Of a stretch of DNA of 64,000 nt, positions 38,020 to 46,880 are shown piece after piece. A model generated the notes under the pieces. It had not been told where the DNA came from, did not search any database, and was given only the letters and a program-made list of their open reading frames with translations. Source of the stretch: Acetobacter syzygii. Its GTDB lineage: Bacteria > Pseudomonadota > Alphaproteobacteria > Acetobacterales > Acetobacteraceae. The position numbers and the translations under genes are program-made. Numbering within the stretch: position 1 is the first letter of the stretch; every line of letters starts with the position of its first letter. Where the stretch lies: contig NZ_BAMZ01000007.1 of the NCBI RefSeq assembly GCF_000964225.1, forward strand, positions 18,296-82,295, read 5' to 3'.

Positions 38020-38397
38020 ATGCGCCGCCTTTTTTCTGTTGCCTGCCTGAGCCTTCTGGCCGCCTGTGCAACGCAGACACCCCGTAAATATGTTGTATTT
38101 TTTTCCAATCAGTCGGCTGAGCTTGATCAGGCAGGGCTTGATGTGGTTGCTCAGGTTGCGCAGGAAGCGGGCAAGCATCCTTCGCGCATTGTGCGGGTGG
38201 AAGGCTACGCAGGGGCCAGCAAGGACCTTTCTGCCGATGCACTGGTGGCAATCCAGCGGGCCAAAGCCGTTACCCAGAAACTGCATGATGATGGGGTTCC
38301 CAGCGAACGTATTGTGCAGACGCCGCGCGCGCCTTCCAATCTGGAAGGAATGGTTGTTGGGTCCCGCCGTGTAGAGATCGAACTGACAAGCCCCTGA
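38020..38397 (+). CDS. OmpA-like lipoprotein
   Basis: A 125-residue lipoprotein. The signal peptide MRRLFSVACLSLLAACAT ends in the lipobox LAAC, with the modified Cys at residue 16. The rest is a small OmpA/MotB-like domain: YVVFFSNQSAELDQAG, then IVRVEGYAGASKD, AIQRAKAVTQKLHDDGV and GSRRVEIELT. Such domains bind peptidoglycan and tie the outer membrane to the wall. The ATG at 38020 has AGGA ten bases upstream; ATG at 38011 lies too close to it. The recQ gene begins five bases after the stop. Confidence 0.85.
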   Translation: MRRLFSVACLSLLAACATQTPRKYVVFFSNQSAELDQAGLDVVAQVAQEAGKHPSRIVRVEGYAGASKDLSADALVAIQRAKAVTQKLHDDGVPSERIVQTPRAPSNLEGMVVGSRRVEIELTSP

Positions 38398-38402
38398 TTG
38401 CC

Positions 38403-40313
38403 ATGGATGAAAGGGAGGCTGCATTAGCCGGAAGTGAGCCGTATGAGCCGCCTTCGGCCCCATGGGAGAATGGGTCACCGCCACGGGATCGGTTTTGTAA
38501 CCGGTCCGTGCAGGAGGTTCTGCAGGCTGTTTTTGGTTTTCCGGGGTTTAGGAGCCTGCAGGCGCAAGCAGTAGACTGTGCCATGCAGGGGCAGGATGCT
38601 CTTGTGCTTATGCCTACGGGTGGAGGCAAGAGCGTCTGCTACCAGATTCCAGCATTATGCCGACCGGGCATGGGTCTGGTTATCTCCCCCCTGATCGCGC
38701 TCATGGATGATCAGGTTGCAGGGCTCAGACAATTAGGCATTAATGCCGCTGCCTTGCATTCCGAACTGGATGAGAATGAGTCCGCGCAGATCAGGTCCGA
38801 TCTGGCGAATGGTCGGGTGGACTTGTTGTATATTTCTCCCGAACGGCTTTTATCGTCCGGCACGCTGGACCGACTGACCCGCATTCCGCTTTCTATTATT
38901 GCTATTGATGAAGCACATTGTATTTCGGCCTGGGGGCATGAGTTCCGGCCGGAATACCGGGCCTTGACCGCACTGCCACGCCATTTTCCCAATGTGCCTC
39001 GTCTGGCCTTGACCGCAACAGCGGACGAACGCACGCGGGATGATATTCTTACTGCTCTGGACATGCCCCATGCGCATGTTCTGGTTTCCAGCTTTCATCG
39101 TCCCAATCTGAACATTGCCGTTCAACCCAAAGGTTCCGAGCTGAAGCAACTGCTGGTGGCGCTGGAGCGGTACAGGGAAGACGCGGCTATTGTTTATTGC
39201 GGCAGCCGTGCGAGAACCGAACGTATTGCGGCGTCCCTGCGGGAGCGTGGGTGGCCTGCCCTTGCGTACCATGCCGGATTATCTCCGGTGGAAAAGCGGG
39301 CTGCGTTACTGCGCTTTCGGTCCGGGGAGCCGCTGGTTATTGTCGCGACTGTTGCTTTTGGTATGGGGATAGACCGGCCAGATGTGCGGGCTGTTATCCA
39401 TCTGGATATGCCATCCTCACCCGAGGCATATTACCAGCAGATTGGCAGGGCCGGACGGGATGGGCTGCCATCGGATACTGTTTTGTTATACGGGGGGGAA
39501 GATATTGCCCGTGCGCGGTACTGGCTCGACCAGTCATCCGCCCCGGATAATGAAAAACGCATTATGCGCAACCGTTTGGAAGCCATGATCGCGTTTACGG
39601 AAACCACAGGTTGCCGCACGCAGGCTTTGCTGCATTGTTTTGGCGAGGAACTGGCGCAACCTTGCGGGCATTGCGACAACTGCCGCCATCCGGTGCTGAC
39701 GTTTGATGGCACGGAAGCTGCCCGTAAACTACTTTCTGCCGTATATCGTACGGGCGAAAGCTTTGGTGCTTTGCATGTTATTGCTGTTCTGCGAGCAAAA
39801 AAGACGGATGGCGTAAGCCGCAATGGGCACGACAAACTCTCGGTCTGGGGAATTGGGCAGGATAGGAGCGAACAGTTCTGGCGTGGCGTTGTACGCCAGC
39901 TTATTGCGCGTGGTGCCTTGCGCATAGAAGGGCAGTATGGCGGCTTACGGCTTAACCCGGATATTGCGAGGCCTATTCTCCGCGGGGAGGAAAATGTCGC
40001 ATTACGGGCAGACCCGGTTGTAGAGCATGGGGGCAATGCGGGCTTTACACGGGGCGAGCGGCAGTCTGTAGCGCTGGACCTGCCCGAGGAGTGCCAGCCC
40101 CTGTTTGAAGCTCTGCGCAAATGGCGGCGGGAGGAAGCAAAAGAGCAGGAAATACCCCCATATGTGATTTTCCATGATTCTGTTCTGAAAGATATTGCTC
40201 TGGAAAAGCCGGATGATCTGGATACGCTGGGGGATATTAAAGGGGTCGGCCGTTCCAAGCTGGAGCGCTATGGCGAGGCGGTACTGGCTGTGATTGAGGC
40301 AGCCCCCACATGA
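38403..40313 (+). CDS. recQ: ATP-dependent DNA helicase RecQ
   Basis: A 636-residue RecQ helicase. Motif I is PTGGGKSVCYQIPAL, motif II IDEAHCISAWGHEFRPEY (DEAH), motif III LTATAD and motif VI YYQQIGRAGRDG. The RecQ zinc site is CFGEELAQPCGHCDNC, followed by a winged-helix region and an HRDC domain at about 570-636 (DSVLKDIALEKPDDLDTLGD). All expected parts are intact. It unwinds forked and recombination DNA in repair. Its end overlaps glpR by four bases (ATGA). Confidence 0.95.
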   Translation: MDEREAALAGSEPYEPPSAPWENGSPPRDRFCNRSVQEVLQAVFGFPGFRSLQAQAVDCAMQGQDALVLMPTGGGKSVCYQIPALCRPGMGLVISPLIALMDDQVAGLRQLGINAAALHSELDENESAQIRSDLANGRVDLLYISPERLLSSGTLDRLTRIPLSIIAIDEAHCISAWGHEFRPEYRALTALPRHFPNVPRLALTATADERTRDDILTALDMPHAHVLVSSFHRPNLNIAVQPKGSELKQLLVALERYREDAAIVYCGSRARTERIAASLRERGWPALAYHAGLSPVEKRAALLRFRSGEPLVIVATVAFGMGIDRPDVRAVIHLDMPSSPEAYYQQIGRAGRDGLPSDTVLLYGGEDIARARYWLDQSSAPDNEKRIMRNRLEAMIAFTETTGCRTQALLHCFGEELAQPCGHCDNCRHPVLTFDGTEAARKLLSAVYRTGESFGALHVIAVLRAKKTDGVSRNGHDKLSVWGIGQDRSEQFWRGVVRQLIARGALRIEGQYGGLRLNPDIARPILRGEENVALRADPVVEHGGNAGFTRGERQSVALDLPEECQPLFEALRKWRREEAKEQEIPPYVIFHDSVLKDIALEKPDDLDTLGDIKGVGRSKLERYGEAVLAVIEAAPT

Positions 40314-41080
40314 GCAATGCTCTGGAAAAACGGCGCAGGCATATCCTTCGTCTGGTTAACCAGCATGGTTATGTTGCCAGCGAGGAACTGGCGCGCGAGT
40401 TGGGTGTTACAGTTCAGACCGTGCGGCGCGATGTTAACATAATGGCAGGGCAGGGGCTTCTTGCGCGCCACCACGGGGGTGCCAGTACACTCTCGCCCGC
40501 TGAAAATATCGCCTATTCGGATCGGCAGATCCTGCATTTGCAGGAAAAAGAAGCAATAGGGCGGGAAGCCGCAAAGGCTATTCCCAATGGAGCGTCCCTG
40601 TTCATAAATATTGGCACAACGACAGAGGCATTTGCACGGTCTTTACGTGCCCACAGAACGTTGCGGGTTATTACCAACAACATTCATGTGGCAACATTGT
40701 TGGCCCCAGCACCCGAGTGCAGTCTGATTATTACGGGTGGCAGTGTACGGTTGCGCGATGGCGGTATTGTTGGCCCTGCTGCTGCGGCCATGATTGAACA
40801 GTACCGTGCGGATTTTGGGGTTATTGGCATTTCGGGCATTGATGCGGATGGCACACTGCTGGATTTTGACGCTGATGAGATTAATGCCGCACAGGCCATT
40901 ATGCGCAATGCCCGAACGGTTTTTCTGCTCGCGGATCATACCAAGTTTTTGCGTCGTCCCATGGCGCGGGTGGGGCATATTTCTCAGGTTACGGCATTTT
41001 TTACGGATCAGATGCCGCCGCCGGGAATTCGCGCCATTTTGCGCGAACATGGCGTGCAGTTGCATGTGACCGGTGAGTGA
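40310..41080 (+). CDS. glpR: DeoR-family repressor of glycerol metabolism
   Basis: A 256-residue DeoR-type regulator. The N-terminal helix-turn-helix has RRRHILRLVNQHGYVASEEL and LGVTVQTVRRDVNIM; the C-terminal sugar-phosphate-sensing domain has LFINIGTTTEAFARSL and GISGIDADGTLLDFD. Immediate linkage to glpD, glpF and glpK identifies it as GlpR, which normally releases DNA on binding glycerol-3-phosphate. Its ATG overlaps the recQ stop. Confidence 0.92.
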   Translation: MSNALEKRRRHILRLVNQHGYVASEELARELGVTVQTVRRDVNIMAGQGLLARHHGGASTLSPAENIAYSDRQILHLQEKEAIGREAAKAIPNGASLFINIGTTTEAFARSLRAHRTLRVITNNIHVATLLAPAPECSLIITGGSVRLRDGGIVGPAAAAMIEQYRADFGVIGISGIDADGTLLDFDADEINAAQAIMRNARTVFLLADHTKFLRRPMARVGHISQVTAFFTDQMPPPGIRAILREHGVQLHVTGE

Positions 41081-41148
41081 TTTTTTTTCGTAAAAGAAAC
41101 GTATGGCGCCAAAAAAATCTCTCCCAAAGGGGACGGTCAGCATTGTTC

Positions 41149-41178
41149 TTGCGTTCTGTTTTCGAATTCGAATAAAAT
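41149..41178 (+). promoter_or_regulatory. glpD promoter with candidate GlpR operator
   Basis: The perfect 12-bp palindrome TTCGAATTCGAA (41161-41172) sits 26 bases before the glpD ATG. It carries the TCG...CGA core seen in DeoR/GlpR operators. A possible promoter, TTGCGT at 41149 and TAAAAT at 41173 with an 18-base spacer, would place the palindrome within the spacer, where a bound repressor would block polymerase. The promoter match is by eye. Confidence 0.5.
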
Positions 41179-41198
41179 AGGTCAAAGCCTTCGTATAG

Positions 41199-42734
41199 AT
41201 GGAACCGATCAAAGCCATGTCAGCACCAGCATCATCCGAGCGTATTCATGACCTTCTCATTGTAGGGGGGGGCGTTAACGGCACCGGCATTGCGCGTGAC
41301 GCGACTGGGCGTGGCGCGTCCGTCCTGCTGGTAGAGCAGGATGATCTGGCGAGCTACACATCCTCTTCGAGCACAAAGCTGATCCATGGCGGGCTGCGTT
41401 ATCTGGAATATTATGAGTTCCGTCTGGTGCGTGAAGCGCTGATGGAGCGTGAACGACTGCTGACCATGGCCCCCCACATTATGTGGCCACTGCGTTTTGT
41501 ACTGCCTCATTCCAAGCTGGTACGTCCGGCGTGGATGCTCAAGGCTGGGTTGTTCCTGTATGACCATCTGGCGTCCAACATGACGCTGCCTAAATCCATT
41601 GGTGTGGATTTCCGCAAGCATTCTTCCGGCCGTGCGCTTAAGCCCGAATACACCAAAGGCTTTATCTATTCCGATGGATGGGTGCAGGATAGCCGTCTGG
41701 TTGTGTTGAATGCCATGGATGCCGCCGAGCGTGGTGCCGATGTACGTGTGCACACGCGCCTGACTGGCGCAAAACGTGTGAATGGTCTGTGGGAAGCCAC
41801 GCTGGAAAACCGCACAACCGGTCAGACCGAAACGGTGCGGGCCAAAGCAATGGTGAACGCCGCTGGGCCATGGGTTGCCCGCCTGCTGGCCGATACGCTT
41901 AAAATTCCCAACTCCAAATCCGTACGTCTGGTTAAGGGCAGCCATATTATTGTGCCGCGTGTGTATGAAGGACCGCAGGCATACATCTTCCAGAACCCGG
42001 ATAAACGTATTGTTTTTGCTATTCCCTACGAACAGAAGTTTACTCTGATCGGCACCACGGACATTCCGTGGAAGGAAGAACCCGGCAAGGTTGGCATTGC
42101 TGCGGATGAAGTGACCTATCTGTGCGAGAGCGTTAACCGCTACCTTAACGTGCAGGTCAAGGAAAGCGATGTGGTCTGGAGCTACGCCGGGCTGCGGCCT
42201 CTGTATGATGATGCTTCGGCAAATGCTTCTGCCGTAACGCGGGATTACGTATTGGATCTGGACACGCAGGATGGAGCGCCCCTGCTTTCCATTTTTGGTG
42301 GCAAGATTACAACTTACCGCAAGCTTGCTGAACATGCGTTGGAAAAGCTGGCACCTGTTCTGCCCGCAGTTGGCGGCCAGAGCTGGACGGCAACCGAGGT
42401 ACTCCCCGGTGGAGATATTGGTGAAGGCGGGTTTGATGGTGCATTGGCCCGTCTGCGCCGGGTTGCCCCGTGGCTGCCTGAAGGGCTGGCATGGCGTCTG
42501 ATGCGCAATTATGGCAGCCGCACGTACGAAATTATTGGTCAGGCCAGTTCCATGGCGGATATGGGAGAACTGCTCGGTGGTGATCTGACCGCGCGGGAGG
42601 TTGACTATCTGATCAATCGGGAATGGGCCCGTACGGCGGAAGATGTGCTCTGGCGCCGCAGCAAGCTGGGGCTCCACCTTGATGATGCGGAGAAAGCCCG
42701 TGTTGCAACCTATGTTCAGAAGAAAGCCGTTTAA
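41199..42734 (+). CDS. glpD: FAD-dependent glycerol-3-phosphate dehydrogenase
   Basis: A 511-residue membrane-associated flavoenzyme that oxidises glycerol-3-phosphate to dihydroxyacetone phosphate and passes electrons to ubiquinone. The FAD-binding motif is IVGGGVNGTGIARDATGRG near residue 20. Family segments such as SSSSTKLIHGGLRYLEYYEF, GTTDIPWKEEP and SIFGGKITTYRKLAE are intact. A run of eight G (41265-41272) encodes the Gly-Gly-Gly of the FAD loop. The start may be 41199 or the ATG at 41217; neither has a clear ribosome site. Confidence 0.95.
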   Translation: MEPIKAMSAPASSERIHDLLIVGGGVNGTGIARDATGRGASVLLVEQDDLASYTSSSSTKLIHGGLRYLEYYEFRLVREALMERERLLTMAPHIMWPLRFVLPHSKLVRPAWMLKAGLFLYDHLASNMTLPKSIGVDFRKHSSGRALKPEYTKGFIYSDGWVQDSRLVVLNAMDAAERGADVRVHTRLTGAKRVNGLWEATLENRTTGQTETVRAKAMVNAAGPWVARLLADTLKIPNSKSVRLVKGSHIIVPRVYEGPQAYIFQNPDKRIVFAIPYEQKFTLIGTTDIPWKEEPGKVGIAADEVTYLCESVNRYLNVQVKESDVVWSYAGLRPLYDDASANASAVTRDYVLDLDTQDGAPLLSIFGGKITTYRKLAEHALEKLAPVLPAVGGQSWTATEVLPGGDIGEGGFDGALARLRRVAPWLPEGLAWRLMRNYGSRTYEIIGQASSMADMGELLGGDLTAREVDYLINREWARTAEDVLWRRSKLGLHLDDAEKARVATYVQKKAV

Positions 42735-42783
42735 TCTGTAAAATACTGCTTTCCGAACAAAAAAAACAAAAAGAGGAAAGATT

Positions 42784-43602
42784 ATGGATAAGGTGAAAAA
42801 TACGCTGCTGGGCGAGCTGATAGCTGAGTGTCTGGCTGTACTGATTATCATTCTGGTGGGTGATTCAGTTGCCGCCATGTACTCGCTCTACGACCCCAGC
42901 CCTTACCAGTTATCCTACTGGGGGGTCGCCATTACGTGGGGCCTGGGGGTTACCCTTGCAATTTATGTAACGGGTGCCGTTTCGGGCACACATGCCAATC
43001 CGGCTGTTACACTGGCATTGGCATGTTACCGGGGGTTTTCGTGGCGCAAGGTTCTGCCTTACTGGGCTGCACAGGTTGTGGGCGGCTTTTTGGGGGCATG
43101 TCTGGTTTATGCCCTTTATGGTTCGGTCATTGTTCATTACGCGCAGGCGCATCATCTCGATTTTGCAAATGATGGCGCAGCGGCAGGGGTGTTTTTTACC
43201 CACCCCGGTGAGTTTGTAACGCCGTTCCATGCACTGCTGAATGAGACAATTCTGACGGCTTTTCTAATCCTTGGTATTTTTGCAATTACCTGCCAGTACA
43301 ATACGGCTGCACCGCAGGCTAATTCCGGTGCGTTGATTATTGGGCTGCTGGTTGCCATTATTGGTGCGTCTTCAGGGTATCTGGAAGGTTGGGCCATTAA
43401 TCCCGCGCGTGACTTTGGGCCGCGCCTGTTCTGCTTTGTTGCAGGGTGGGGGCAGACGGCTCTTCCTTCTCCCCAGAATTATTGGTGGGTACCGGTTGTT
43501 GGTCCGCTTGCAGGCGGCGTTATTGGTGCCACAATTTATCAGACGCTGCTGCGTCCGTTCATGCCCGCTCTGGGCCGTCAATCCACTCCTGCGGCAGACT
43601 GA
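42784..43602 (+). CDS. glpF: Glycerol facilitator, aquaglyceroporin
   Basis: A 272-residue channel of the MIP family with six hydrophobic helices. Both pore half-helices carry NPA: GTHANPAVTLA near residue 75 and GWAINPARDFGPRL near 205. The Asp after the second NPAR is the glycerol-facilitator type. It admits glycerol down its gradient and lies 49 bases after glpD, with AGAGGAAAG before the ATG. Confidence 0.95.
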   Translation: MDKVKNTLLGELIAECLAVLIIILVGDSVAAMYSLYDPSPYQLSYWGVAITWGLGVTLAIYVTGAVSGTHANPAVTLALACYRGFSWRKVLPYWAAQVVGGFLGACLVYALYGSVIVHYAQAHHLDFANDGAAAGVFFTHPGEFVTPFHALLNETILTAFLILGIFAITCQYNTAAPQANSGALIIGLLVAIIGASSGYLEGWAINPARDFGPRLFCFVAGWGQTALPSPQNYWWVPVVGPLAGGVIGATIYQTLLRPFMPALGRQSTPAAD

Positions 43603-43630
43603 CTGCTCAGAATAGAAGGGATACTCCCAC

Positions 43631-45130
43631 ATGACCAAAAAAGACTGCGTTCTGGCGATTGATCAGGGAACAACGTCAACACGGAGCATTGTGTTTGACC
43701 GTGACGCCAATGAACTGGCCGCAGCCCGTCAAGAATTTCCACAGCATTATCCAAATGCCGGTTGGGTTGAACATTGCCCGGAAGACATCTGGAATGATGT
43801 GCTGAGCACAAGCAAGGCAGCACTGGAACAGAGTGGTGCGTTGGATCGTATTGCAGGCATTGGCATTACAAACCAGCGCGAGACGATTGTTGTGTGGGAG
43901 CGTAGCACGGGCAAGCCCATCCACCGTGCTATTGTGTGGCAGGATCGCCGTACTGCAAGTGTTTGCCAGAAATTGCGTGATGAAGGGGCGGAAACGCTGG
44001 TGCGTGAGCGCACAGGTCTGCTGCTGGACCCTTATTTTTCGGCTACAAAGCTGGCCTGGCTTTTGGATAACGTGGCCGATGCCCGCACCCGTGCAGAAAA
44101 AGGCGAGCTGGCCTTTGGCACCATTGATTCCTTTATTTTATGGCGTCTGACTGGTGGCAAGGTTCACGCGACCGATGCGACCAATGCCTCTCGTACCATG
44201 CTGTTTGATATTCACCGCCAACAGTGGGACGAGGATCTGCTGACCCTGTTCCGCATTCCGGCGGCCTTGCTGCCAGAGGTCAAGGATAGCAGTACCCTGT
44301 ATGGACATACTGACCCGGCTTTGCTGGGTCGTGCTATTCCGATCGCCGGTATTGCGGGTGACCAGCAGGCCGCTGTGGTGGGGCAGGCCTGCTTTACCCC
44401 CGGCATGGCCAAAGCGACTTACGGCACGGGTTGCTTTTTGCTGCTGAACACGGGTGACAAGCCAGTCGAATCCCGCAACCGGATGTTGACCACCGTTGCC
44501 TACCGGTTGAATGGCAAGCCGACCTATGCTCTGGAAGGGTCCATTTTTGTGGCCGGTGCGGCTATTAAATGGCTGCGGGATGGGTTGCATCTGATTACCC
44601 ATGCGTCCCAGACGGACGATATGGCAACCCGTGTGCCCCATAGCCATGGTGTGTATATGGTGCCGGGCTTTGTTGGTCTGGGCGCTCCACACTGGGACCC
44701 TGATGCACGTGGTCTGATCTGCGGTCTGACACTGGATGCAACGGCAGCCCACATTGCCCGCGCAGCCCTTGAATCCGTTGCCTACCAGACGTTGGATCTG
44801 GTCAGCGCAATGGTGCAGGACGGTGGTGGAACAACCGAGAGCATTCGTGTGGATGGGGGCATGTCCGCCAATGACTGGTACTGCCAGTTCCTTGCCGATA
44901 TGTTGCAAGCCAAGGTCGAGCGCCCACGTAATGTTGAAACAACAGCCCTTGGGGCTGGTTTTCTTGCGGGTATGGCAACAGGTGTGTGGGAGAACGAGGC
45001 AACTGTTGCCGCCGAATGGGCCCGTGGTTCCCTGTTTGAACCCAAAATGGATAGTACCCAGCGGCGTACCATGATTGCAGGGTGGCATCAGGCTGTTAAG
45101 CGTACGCTTAGCACATACACCGGCGGCTAG
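43631..45130 (+). CDS. glpK: Glycerol kinase
   Basis: A 499-residue FGGY kinase that phosphorylates glycerol to glycerol-3-phosphate, trapping it for GlpD. The N-terminal phosphate motif [16 protein letters not shown], the substrate segment [33 protein letters not shown], and the ATP-binding [11 protein letters not shown] and [14 protein letters not shown] are intact. GAAGGG lies upstream of the ATG, 28 bases after glpF. It closes the glp operon. Confidence 0.96.
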   Translation: MTKKDCVLAIDQGTTSTRSIVFDRDANELAAARQEFPQHYPNAGWVEHCPEDIWNDVLSTSKAALEQSGALDRIAGIGITNQRETIVVWERSTGKPIHRAIVWQDRRTASVCQKLRDEGAETLVRERTGLLLDPYFSATKLAWLLDNVADARTRAEKGELAFGTIDSFILWRLTGGKVHATDATNASRTMLFDIHRQQWDEDLLTLFRIPAALLPEVKDSSTLYGHTDPALLGRAIPIAGIAGDQQAAVVGQACFTPGMAKATYGTGCFLLLNTGDKPVESRNRMLTTVAYRLNGKPTYALEGSIFVAGAAIKWLRDGLHLITHASQTDDMATRVPHSHGVYMVPGFVGLGAPHWDPDARGLICGLTLDATAAHIARAALESVAYQTLDLVSAMVQDGGGTTESIRVDGGMSANDWYCQFLADMLQAKVERPRNVETTALGAGFLAGMATGVWENEATVAAEWARGSLFEPKMDSTQRRTMIAGWHQAVKRTLSTYTGG

Positions 45131-45141
45131 GCCTGTATTAC

Positions 45142-45174
45142 GCCAGAAGAGCTACGTAGGCTGGCTCTTCTGGC
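45142..45174 (+). terminator. Terminator between glpK and the PCuAC gene
   Basis: GCCAGAAGAGC (45142-45152) and GCTCTTCTGGC (45164-45174) form an 11-bp perfect stem with an 11-base loop, then T-rich sequence. It lies between convergent genes and may serve both. Confidence 0.75.
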
Positions 45175-45186
45175 TAAGTTCTTCCT

Positions 45187-45681
45187 TTAATGGGAAGCCG
45201 GTATGATGGTGGCTGAAATGCTTTTGCTTGAACCACCCAGAAACTGGAACGAGACCTGTACATTGGGTTGGCTTAGTACCTGAGCAACAGGTTCCATGCA
45301 CAGCATATGGTAGCCTGCACTTGAGAACACGAGTGTGGTGGCTTCCGGCAGGGCCAGGTGCTGGAACAGATGGCGCATTCCCACAGTGTTTTCCTGATCC
45401 GTATGGTAACCAACCAGTTGCTTGCAGGCTGGCGAGGTGACACTGGTTAACAGATGGGTCGAGTGGCTGTTATTGGTCAGTGTAAAATAAAGTTCGGGTA
45501 GGCCCTGTGTCTGTGCAGCAGGCATGTGGAATGCTCCATCGGATATAGTAATATCCTTCTGGGCATCAACCTGTCCGGGAATGGCCTGTTCGGCGTGGTT
45601 ATCCTCTGCATGGGCAGGGAGCAGCGTAGTAAGGCTGAGCAGGGCAAGGCTGGTCAGTATTGCTTTGCAACAAGATTTCAT
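45187..45681 (-). CDS. Periplasmic copper-binding protein, PCu(A)C domain
   Basis: A 164-residue secreted protein. A signal peptide of about 25 residues (ending PAHA) precedes a cupredoxin-like PCuAC domain: ITISDGAFHMPAA, LYFTLTNNSHSTHLL, MRHLFQHLALPEATTLVFSS and the C-terminal metal motif GYHMLCMEP. Conserved Met and His residues around position 105 and in HxxCM could bind Cu(I), as in proteins that deliver copper to cytochrome oxidase. The Cys within the last motif is less usual. It stands alone. Confidence 0.85.
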   Translation of the reverse strand: MKSCCKAILTSLALLSLTTLLPAHAEDNHAEQAIPGQVDAQKDITISDGAFHMPAAQTQGLPELYFTLTNNSHSTHLLTSVTSPACKQLVGYHTDQENTVGMRHLFQHLALPEATTLVFSSAGYHMLCMEPVAQVLSQPNVQVSFQFLGGSSKSISATIIPASH

Positions 45682-45813
45682 GGTGACTCCGTAGGCCTTT
45701 GGGCATGAGCAGTATGGACGAACCGGGTTAAAAGAAATATCTGAGTGTCACCTAGCGCTCTTTGAACAGCACAATGCCGTCTGATATGCGCCTGAGGGAA
45801 GGTTGGTACCATC

Positions 45814-46290
45814 ATGCGTTGCCCTTTTTGCGGGAACCCGGATAGTCAGGTCAAGGACAGTCGCCCTAATGAAGAAGGGTCGGCCATACGTCGCCGTCGG
45901 GCGTGTCTGTCCTGCGGGCAGCGGTTTACAACAGTCGAGCGTGTACAACTGCGCGAGCTGGTTGTGGTCAAGCAGGATGGCCGCCGCGCACCATTTGATC
46001 GCGATAAAATTTCTCGCTCCATCCGTATAGCCTTGCGCAAGCGCCCGGTATCGGATGAACAGATGGAGCAGATTGTGACCGGAATTGTAAGGCAGTTGGA
46101 AGCATCGGGCGATACAGAAGTTGCTTCCGCCCGTATTGGGGAACTGGCCATGGACGCGCTCAAGGAAGTGGACGGTGTGGGCTACGTGCGTTTTGCCAGC
46201 GTGTATCGCGATTTTACCGAAGCACGGGATTTTTCGGAAATTCTGACGCTGATGGAAAGCAAAACCCAGCAGACTGAACAAAAAGACTAG
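45814..46290 (+). CDS. nrdR: NrdR, ribonucleotide reductase repressor
   Basis: A 158-residue regulator. The zinc ribbon at the N-terminus uses Cys3, Cys6, Cys31 and Cys34 (MRCPFCG...CLSCGQRF). The ATP-cone domain spans about 49-139 ([20 protein letters not shown]). It represses ribonucleotide reductase genes when dATP is high. It leads the run nrdR-nusB-thiL, a common order in this class. Confidence 0.95.
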   Translation: MRCPFCGNPDSQVKDSRPNEEGSAIRRRRACLSCGQRFTTVERVQLRELVVVKQDGRRAPFDRDKISRSIRIALRKRPVSDEQMEQIVTGIVRQLEASGDTEVASARIGELAMDALKEVDGVGYVRFASVYRDFTEARDFSEILTLMESKTQQTEQKD

Positions 46291-46352
46291 ACCTTTATGT
46301 GTAAAAACGCCACAAAACGCGGCTCTGCATCAAAGTAGAGCGGGAGAGACGG

Positions 46353-46880
46353 ATGACAGGATTACAGGACCAACCCAAGCTTAAGGCCGCTCAACGGCCA
46401 CGCACAGCCGCGCGTGTTGCCGCCGTGCAGGCGCTGTTCCAGATTGAACAGAATGGTGACCGTCCGGACTCCGTTATCGAGCAGTTTCTGGTGCATAGGT
46501 TTGGCACGACCTTAAGCGGTGAATCTTACGAAGATGGCCGTATTCCCGAGGCCGATGTGGCGCTCTTCACATCGATTGTTAAGGGGGCAATTTCTAACCG
46601 GACTGCCATTGAGCAGGATATTGTCAAAACCCTGCCATCCACATGGCCTATCGAGCGCCTGGACCCGGTATTGCGCGCGCTCTTTTTTGCAGCCATTGCA
46701 GAATCCCGTCGCGCAGAAGTGCCTGCCCCCGTGCTGATTAACGAGTATATGGATGTGGCGCATGGTTTTTTCTTTGGAGATGAACCGCGTCTTGTGAATG
46801 GCGTGCTTGATACGCTTTTCAAAAATCCGACATCGGTTGAGGATCATGATAACACCACAGGCACCCCAACCGAAGATTGA
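46353..46880 (+). CDS. nusB: Transcription antitermination factor NusB
   Basis: A 175-residue helical RNA-binding protein. The N-terminal ARVAAVQALFQIEQNGD segment and the later LPSTWPIERLDPVLRALFFAA and PAPVLINEYMDVAHGFFFGD segments are characteristic. With NusE (S10) it binds boxA of rRNA leaders to prevent early termination. It follows nrdR by 62 bases and overlaps thiL by 35 bases. Confidence 0.94.
   Translation: MTGLQDQPKLKAAQRPRTAARVAAVQALFQIEQNGDRPDSVIEQFLVHRFGTTLSGESYEDGRIPEADVALFTSIVKGAISNRTAIEQDIVKTLPSTWPIERLDPVLRALFFAAIAESRRAEVPAPVLINEYMDVAHGFFFGDEPRLVNGVLDTLFKNPTSVEDHDNTTGTPTED

Noticed and set aside
41232..42878. A 548-codon open frame on the minus strand across glpD
   Set aside because: It mirrors glpD codon by codon, has no ribosome site or family sequence, and glpD on the plus strand has every expected motif.
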